64,000 nucleotides of DNA from Lolium rigidum. Lineage: Eukaryota > Streptophyta > Magnoliopsida > Poales > Poaceae. The notes beneath the pieces are model-generated. The model made no database searches and was not told the DNA's origin. It worked only from the letters and a program-made list of their open reading frames with translations. The stretch covers positions 32,668,256 to 32,732,255 of the forward strand of contig NC_061508.1 of the NCBI RefSeq assembly GCF_022539505.1, written 5' to 3'. Positions 57,590-64,000 of the stretch are shown piece after piece (position 1 is the stretch's first letter; the number at the start of each line of letters is the position of its first letter). A program made the position numbers and the translations under genes.

Positions 57590-59050
57590 GATCTTGGAAG
57601 ATCCGGTCTCATCCACCGCCTACCAAAGCCTGTTTCGCTTTTACGATACAACTCAGAGAATTCTTTGATCATGTCACCACGCCACGAATGTACCCTAGGA
57701 AATTCACTGCCAGCAATGTGAATACACAAATCAAGGCAATCTAGATAGTATACGTGGAAAATAACAAAAGAGAATAAGCAGACACAAGTCAAATAAATAA
57801 TCATGCTAAATTTAGAAAAAAAACATGTTAACAATGAAAAAGATGAATAGAAACAAAACTCAAATGACTTGGGTTTCCTTCCTTTAGCTTTTATGAATTT
57901 CAAGGCTTTTGTAATTCCATGGATAAGATGATTGTAAACTAACTGACAAATATCTAATCTGCTAGCTTCTTCAAAATCAGCAAGCTGGCGTATGTACTTG
58001 GTGTCTAAACGGTCACTATCGAATGAGCAAAGGAAACAAGAAATGGCAATTTGCATGAAAAACACAAAGAGCTCTTGATCACTTAGGGGTTCGGTACTTT
58101 ACCTTTTCACCGAAAAACATGATGTGAGGAACTTCTGATAAATGGAACATAATAAAGTCCTCTCCACCATCACTTTCATCAACCAACTTAGCACCGGAAT
58201 TTGGCAAGCCAAGAACAAAATGAAAGGAATCTTTAGCAATGTTCATTATCTTGTCATCAACAATAATTTAAGAAAAATGAGGGTCAACACAATATGCAAG
58301 CCACCGGATGAAAGATGATGGAATGTGAGTTCTCCCAAAAACAAGTAAACAGTTGAAAGCAAATTTCTGGACAACAACCTTATGGTGTACTGTAAGTCGA
58401 TGCAGCACTTCGAAAAAATACTTGTCCGAATAAACCGTAAAGCAAGATTTGTCAATTCCAGACAACCTTGGTATTCTATTCCGGGGAATAATTGAGGAAA
58501 TAAAACTACAGATAAGCAATCCAAAACGTAAAACTGAAAAAGAAAGCAACAAAAAGAATATCAGACCTCTCTCCATACATCATAACCCCTACAGAAATTT
58601 GAGAAATCTCTTGATAGACTACCATCAAGAAAATAAGAGAACAAATAAAATTTAGAAAACAATAAAAAATCATATACAACAAAGAAAAAATAGAAAACGA
58701 AGCAGCATATGCTTAAAATTTTAAATATTGTAACCACTACCTCCTTGCTGAAAAACTCAAACAATGCATCATCTAAAATTCTCTTCCTTCTTGATTTGAC
58801 AATATCCTATATAACTAAAAACTTCAATATAAAATAACGAAAGCAATATGAATCATAAAAGAAAATAAGCCAAGAAAAATATGAGAAATTGCAAAACAAG
58901 GCAGAGTAATAACTCCTAAATCATCACTAGACGAGCTAAGTTCATCATGATAATCAGCACTTGATGAAAGATAATCAGGCACATCACCCAAATGAGAATA
59001 AACACTATGCATGTTCCCATGAAGCATATGTCGGTTGTCACTGATACGTA
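57590..59050 (-). pseudogene. Decayed multi-exon gene of the Ulp1/transposon-associated plant type
   Basis: Several minus-strand blocks read as protein with splice-like ends: about 59040-58820 (acidic, Ser-rich), 58800-58742 (RRKRILDDALFEFFSKE), 58500-58112 (SSFIRWLAYCVDPHFS, then a stop, then FHFVLGLPNSGAKLVDE and HIMFFGEK before GTAAAG), 58025-57880 (DICQLVYNHLIHGI, KFIKAKGRKPKS) and 57730-57590 (ELYRKSETGFGRRWMR). WL-CV-x-VLGLPxxG is a pattern of plant proteins often found in CACTA or Mutator elements, at times with Ulp1-type protease ends. The stop (TAA where CAA is likely, about 58269) makes it a pseudogene. Family assignment is tentative. Confidence 0.5.
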
Positions 59051-59838
59051 CCTACATACAAAACACAAGCACCCATGCGCACATAATAACATAAAACACA
59101 CTAAAATGACTAGATTTAAAATGAAGCAGCGATGAGCATAATTGAATAATAATATCGAGCACTTCATATGCAAAAACAGAAGCAAAAACCTTTAAAAAAT
59201 AAATGAGCCAAAAGTTAATAGCCAAAGTTTCACTATCCTACAACTTAAAAAGAATGTCATAAAGATTGATAGAGGGTGATAGCCAAAGTTGCGTTGTCCT
59301 ACAATTTAACATCTAGAACATAAGAACCATAGATTCTACCAGAGCACAAGACAGAACAAGAATTGTAGATTAAATCTATTGTGGACCTTAGTGTGGAGTT
59401 GCAACTTAAAATCAATAGCCCCGTACATTAAATCCAAAACGACCTATAATACTTATTATATATTCATAACAAGAACAAAAGGCCTAAAGCATATTCTGCT
59501 AGTACAATGAAACAAAGTAATACTTTTGCATACGCCAAACCATGTATATTGTGTTAGCTCTGATTTCCCCTTGATGTACACAAAACATTACTTGCCATAG
59601 ACAATCCCCATAGTTGCAGAATGACATTACAAACAAAAGAAAAGGCATGCAGGATGTTATGGAAAACATCCCAAATGCAAGCGCGGGCACTCAATACAGT
59701 CAATGAAGCTAGAAGCTATTTGGATGGCAGACCATATGTATCTTGCAAATTTACACAAGACTAGAATCATAAGTGTTTGATTGTCTCAACATGATGAAAA
59801 AAATACATACTTTGTAATTCCATGTCAATTGTGTTCTA
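59051..59838. other. AT-rich intergenic DNA
   Basis: No credible coding frame or RNA gene; may include degraded introns of the neighbouring pseudogene. Confidence 0.45.
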
Positions 59839-60098
59839 GGGCTCCTTTGATTCATAGGATAGGAAAAACATAGAAATAGGAGATGTCATGCCTAGTTGAA
59901 TCCTATAGGAAGATGAGTTTTCTTTGATTGTTCCAAAGGAATTTTTCATGAGGTGTGACCTCATGTTTTTTTCTATAGGGTTTGCACTATAAGATTCCTA
60001 TAGGATACCTATGAATCAAACAACTAGTGTAGGAAAAAAAACCATAGGATCTAAATTCTACATAATTCCTAAACAAATCATATGACTCAAAGGAGCCC
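59839..60098. mobile_element. MITE with GGGCTCCTTTGA inverted ends
   Basis: Left end GGGCTCCTTTGATTCATAGG; right end reverse-complements to GGGCTCCTTTGAGTCATATG. 260 bp, with internal repeats of CCTATAGGA/ATCCTATAG pairing across the element. Target copy unclear (CTA and TTA), so I do not assign a superfamily. Confidence 0.75.
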
Positions 60099-61277
60099 TT
60101 ATTAGGTTGTCTTTTGTGAGGATTACTCATCTCCGAAGATAGCAAGCAAATATTTTTGTTATTAGCAGTATCTTCGTATTTTTTTATCAACGGACACCTT
60201 TGGCTAGACCAGTGTTATATACATGAAGTCTACCGAAAATTTACCACTCTTATTTATATTCTTTAAATTCACCGACCCCTTGAGTTAGTTGGATCATTGA
60301 CAATCGTTGTAGCAAAGCATTCCAGGAGGCAAGCCTGGAGCCACTTAAATTCCTTCTGAACGTCACATTTGGTGGAGATGATCAACACCGTAGCGATTGT
60401 ATCGCTCTTGTGATGGACAATGTTGTATAGAGCTGAATACTCCTTCCCGAAATAGGATGCATGTAATTTTTTTTTATCAAAGTCGATCTTTTCACAGTTT
60501 GACCAGCTCAACTTGTTCCTTCAGTGAAGATAATGATGTTCGGGTCGCAAACTAAGTCTGAACATATAGGCACAAAGATCATACTTTGACACGTTCTGAT
60601 AGACTTGTACTAATATCCTGAAGCCCTTTTACTTTTGTTATTATAAGCAGGTCAAAACCCCATACATTAGTAAATTGTTCGAGGTAACAATCTTTTTGAG
60701 AAGAACCAATGTGTCGATCGCTTTCTGCTACATACCCTGAATCTGACTGATTAAAGCTAGCAAGCGTGCTAATGGGAAAGCCTAAATAAGCTGAGAAATG
60801 GCGTATGGAAGTTCCTGTCGAACCTGCAGCAACACTAAACTACATTGCTAGTGGTGAAAGGACACGATGGATCCTCAGATACAACGAACAGTTGCCGACT
60901 TTGCCTTCAGCAACGTTAACTTGTTTATGCAAACTTGGTCGCGAGAGCACCTGAATTATGACCTAACTCAATATCCTTTTGTCCTGCTGACATACATGAT
61001 CATGCATGGCCGGCTAATGGAGTCCGACATGTTTGCTACACGGATGGATAAACCATCGAGTGTCATCTCCATTGGAGGATTAACAACTCAAAGAATCAGC
61101 ACTACTCGTTAGTAGTAGGCAATCCCCAACCATCAATAAACTAATGGCCTAGTGATAGCCAGAGAGATGAGACGAGAGATCACCAAATGCGCCACGAGGA
61201 ATTAACACTTTGGTAGATCGAAGCTGCTGGGCGTGTCAATTTGTGTTTAGTGATTGGTCAGTGCAATCCGCGTCTAA
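60099..61277. other. Intergenic, downstream of the second receptor kinase gene
   Basis: Contains several short open frames without recognised domains. The last 200 bp before 61278 should hold the 3' untranslated region of the kinase gene. Confidence 0.45.
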
Positions 61278-64000
61278 TTAACTGGAGTTGGAGAACAGCG
61301 AATCCTTGGTTGTCGAGAATGACCGTCCACCGTCGTCGTCGGCAGCGTCGGCGCCGCCGCCGTGCTTGGCGAGGCCCTCCTTGATCAAGGTGATCTCGTG
61401 GCAAGCGTCCGCCATGCTGGGCCGCAGCGCCGGCGAGTACTGCGTGCAGGCGAGACCGAGCTCGATCAGCTGCACGACGGCCATGTCGGCCACCTGTACC
61501 GTGTCGTCCACGACGTCCCGCCGCCAGGGCGCGTGGGCGACAGCGCCGGCGAGGTCGTGCGGGTAGTGCCGCCTGACCCAGTCGTGCAGCGTGAGTCCCT
61601 CGCTGAAGATCACGTCCGTCGGCCGCTTCCCGGTGAGCAGCTCCAGCAGCATCACGCCGAAGCTGTACACGTCGCCACGCACCGATGGACGACCTCCTAA
61701 TCCATACTCTGAACCAACAGATTTTCTCAGTTAGTGTTAATCATACGATTAATGTAAGATAAGTTATGATTCTAGCAGGATGCATGGTATTCACATCAAT
61801 CATGAAGAGAGTTGCAAAGTGACATAAAGTATGGCGACTCGTGTGTATGTATGCATGCATGCATGCATAAACTTTTCGTGTCACGTACCAGGTGCCATGT
61901 AGCCAACTGAACCTTGCAGCAGTCCGGTGCTGATGGAGCTCGTGCTGCTGGCGTCTCCGTCGACGCCGGCGACGAGCCGCGCGATGCCGAAGTCCGAGAC
62001 CACGGCCCGCATCCCCTCGTCGAGGAGGACGTTGCTCGGCTTGAGGTCGCAGTGCACGACCCTCGCCGCCGCGTAGTGGTGCAGATACGCCATCCCCTCG
62101 GCCACGTCGCTCACGATGCTCACGAGCTGGTCGAATCCTAGCCGGCCGCCGACGTCGTCATGCGGGTAGAGATGTGCCTCGAGGCTGCCGTGCGGCATGA
62201 GCGGCAGCACGAGCGCGTTGAAGTTGGCGGTGCTGCAGGTGGTGATCACCCTGATGAGGTTCTTGTGCCGCGTCCGCCGGAGCGCCTCGCACTCGCGCCT
62301 GAAGCTGACGGAGACCTCGCCGTCCCCGCTCTCCTTCGGTTCGACGAGCACCTTCACGGCGACACGGACACCGCCGCGGAGCGTCCCCTCGTAGACCCGC
62401 CCGAACCGCCCCGCACCGATCACGCTCGACTCGGCGAAGCCGCCCGTGGCCTCCGAGAGCTCCCGGTACGATATCCTCGGGTGCTCCCTCTCCGCCTGCT
62501 CCTGGTCGCCGACAAGCCACGTCGACTGCCGCGTCGTTCTCGCCTTCGCCATTGACCGGCACCAGGCGGCGCAGAGCAGCATGACGCACACGGCCGCGAT
62601 GATGCCGACCACCGCGGGGAGCATCGCACGCCGTCGACCCACACGTCTCGAGCCGCACACCCCAATGCCTAGGGCATTTCCAATGCAGAGCCCGGGGTTG
62701 CCTCGGAACGCCGCCGCGGACAGGTTCGCGAGCACGCCGGTCTGGGGCACCACACCGGAGAAGTTGTTGTACGAGAAGTCCGCATCCCGGAGCGAGGTCG
62801 ACACCTGCAGGGACTCGGGCAGCGCACCAGAGAGGCCGTTTCGCGACACGTCAATCACCTCCAGAAACGGTAGCGCCGCCACGGCCGTTGGGAGCGCGCC
62901 CCGCAGCTTGTTGTTCGAGAGGTTGAGGTACTCGAGCGCGACGCAGCCGCCGAGCTGCGACGGGATCGCGCCAGCCAGCTCGTTGGACGACAGGTCGAGC
63001 GCGAGGATCATATCCATCTTGCTGAGCTCGATAGGGAGAGGCCCTTCGAGGTGGTTGTTGGAGAGGTTGAGGTAAATCTTGAGACTGTCCATGGCGGCCA
63101 CGTGTGCGGGGATCTCGCCTTGGAGGCCATTGTAGGAGAGGTCAACGATTTCGAGGTTCTGGCAGTCGCCGAGGCTCGGGGGGATAGCGCCGGCGAGGTG
63201 ATTGTGGTGCAGTATCAGCCTCCTTAGCTGTGTGAGGTTCGAGAACGTGTCCGGGATGGCGCCAGCGAGGCAATTGCCGGAGAGGTCGAGGAGACCGAGG
63301 TGCGGCAGCTCACCGATGGACCTGGGGATCTCGCCGGACAGAAGGTTGTTGGAGAGGTACAGCCGCTCGAGGCGCCGCATGCGCGATAAGTCCGGCGGGA
63401 TAGAGCCGTTGAGCAGATTGTTGGAGAGGTTGAGGTAGGTGAGATTGACGAGGCCGGAGATGTTGGGAGGTATGGAGCCGGAGATGGAGTTGTCCTCGAG
63501 GTGGATCTGCCGGAAACGGCGTGAGAGGTCGCCGATGAACGGAGGAAGCCTGCCCCCCAGGCCATTCCCGGCAAGCTCGAGCTCCTGGAGGCGAGTGCAG
63601 TTGCTCAGGGAGCGGAAGAAGGGATCGAGGTTGGTGTTGCCGTCGTGGCTGGATAGGTTGTTGTAAGAGAGATAGAGGTACTGCAGCCGCGGCAACCTGT
63701 CGAACACCTGCGACGGCAGCTCGCCGGCGAGGTAATTGGACTCAAAGTCGACCCACTCGAGCTTCGGAGACTTTGACAGCGCCGGTGGGATCGGGCCGGA
63801 CAGGTCGTTGGACCAGAGGAGGAGGAAGCGGAGGCTGGGGAGGCGGCACTCGCCGGCGTAGGGGATGTGGCCGGCCAGAGAGTTGTTGGCGAGGTCCATG
63901 TACTGCAGGGCGGAGCAATTGCAGAAGAGCGTGTCCGGAATTCCACCGGAGAGCCGGTTGCCGCTTAGGTCTAGGTAGTAGAGCTCCCGGAGGAGCCCGA
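61278..64000 (-). CDS. LRR receptor-like protein kinase, non-RD, 5' end outside window
   Basis: Exon 1 runs from beyond 64000 down to 61889, exon 2 from 61708 to 61278; the intron (180 bp, GT-AG) splits the Glu codon of the GYMAPE activation end, the same place as in the gene at 15008. The frame is open to the right edge and already inside leucine-rich repeats there (LYYLDLSGNRLSGGIP), so start codon and signal peptide are missing. Visible: about 16 repeats, a membrane segment (about 62550-62630), then a kinase with GAGRFG, VAVKVL, HCDLKPSNVLL (non-RD) and DFG. Motifs required for activity are present. The gene at 15008 is its closest visible relative: repeat order and kinase align throughout. 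The intron begins GTACGTGA and carries an early stop if retained. Confidence 0.93.

Noticed and set aside
60867..61112. 81-codon + strand open frame near the second kinase gene
   Set aside because: No recognisable domain and no upstream gene structure; not called.
61914..63666. + strand open frames opposite the second receptor kinase
   Set aside because: Same cause: antisense shadows of GC-rich coding DNA.
1..64000. CRISPR array, bacterial operon or phage features
   Set aside because: Introns, LTR elements and MITEs show plant nuclear DNA; no regularly spaced repeats.

Overview
The window is plant nuclear DNA from a grass, most likely a cool-season (Pooideae) grass. Evidence: an intron-containing plastid glutathione peroxidase gene of the cereal type; a BARE-1/Angela-type Copia LTR (4641-6408); Sirevirus-type Copia LTRs; Stowaway, Tourist-like and hAT MITEs; a grass Helitron; and nested Gypsy elements. 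I cannot name the species. One scaffold gap of exactly 100 N lies at 55058-55157.

Layout. 1-3518: 3' end of a Sirevirus-like Copia element on the + strand, with a frameshifted extra ORF, polypurine tract and LTR. 3519-6985: remnant of an old Gypsy LTR, then a MITE-like element broken by a BARE/Angela solo LTR (target duplication GTATC) and by a Stowaway MITE. 8701-13988: a complete six-exon plastid-type glutathione peroxidase gene (+), with a hAT MITE and tandem duplications in intron 1. 15008-18253: a complete two-exon LRR receptor kinase gene (-). 18531-25985: duplicated upstream DNA with a LINE remnant, a small auxin-response-factor fragment, a solo LTR (target duplication ACTAG), a purine-rich tract and a Sirevirus LTR. 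25986-57345: a nested transposon stack. 57590-59050: remains of a multi-exon gene of transposon-associated type (-). 61278 to the right edge: a second LRR receptor kinase gene (-), cut by the window end.

The nested stack can be read almost completely from target-site duplications. An old LTR-type repeat (25986-26831, resuming at 56919) was hit by a chromovirus-like Gypsy element on the minus strand (26832-56913, duplication ATAAA, LTRs about 5.1 kb). That element received a gag-only Gypsy element (36520-49066, duplication GATAC, two LTRs of 5147 bp around a 2.25-kb interior). Its right LTR was further hit by a tRNA-derived SINE, by a second Gypsy element that itself holds a Helitron, and by a BARE-like element. 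The gap lies between the last two, and about 2.6 kb of the right LTR is absent.

The two receptor kinases are paralogues on the same strand: both have the non-RD (HCD) catalytic loop and an intron at the same codon of the kinase activation segment. They were probably tandem neighbours now held about 43 kb apart by transposons. The peroxidase gene is on the other strand and not obviously linked to them in function.

Two signs concern the assembly, not biology. LTR pairs that should be near identical differ mainly at CAG/CTG/CGG/CCG sites, including single-base insertions that break conserved reading frames. A 29-base stretch inside the integrase gene matches the Illumina P5 adaptor with one mismatch. 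Base-level calls inside transposons should be treated with caution; the host genes read cleanly.
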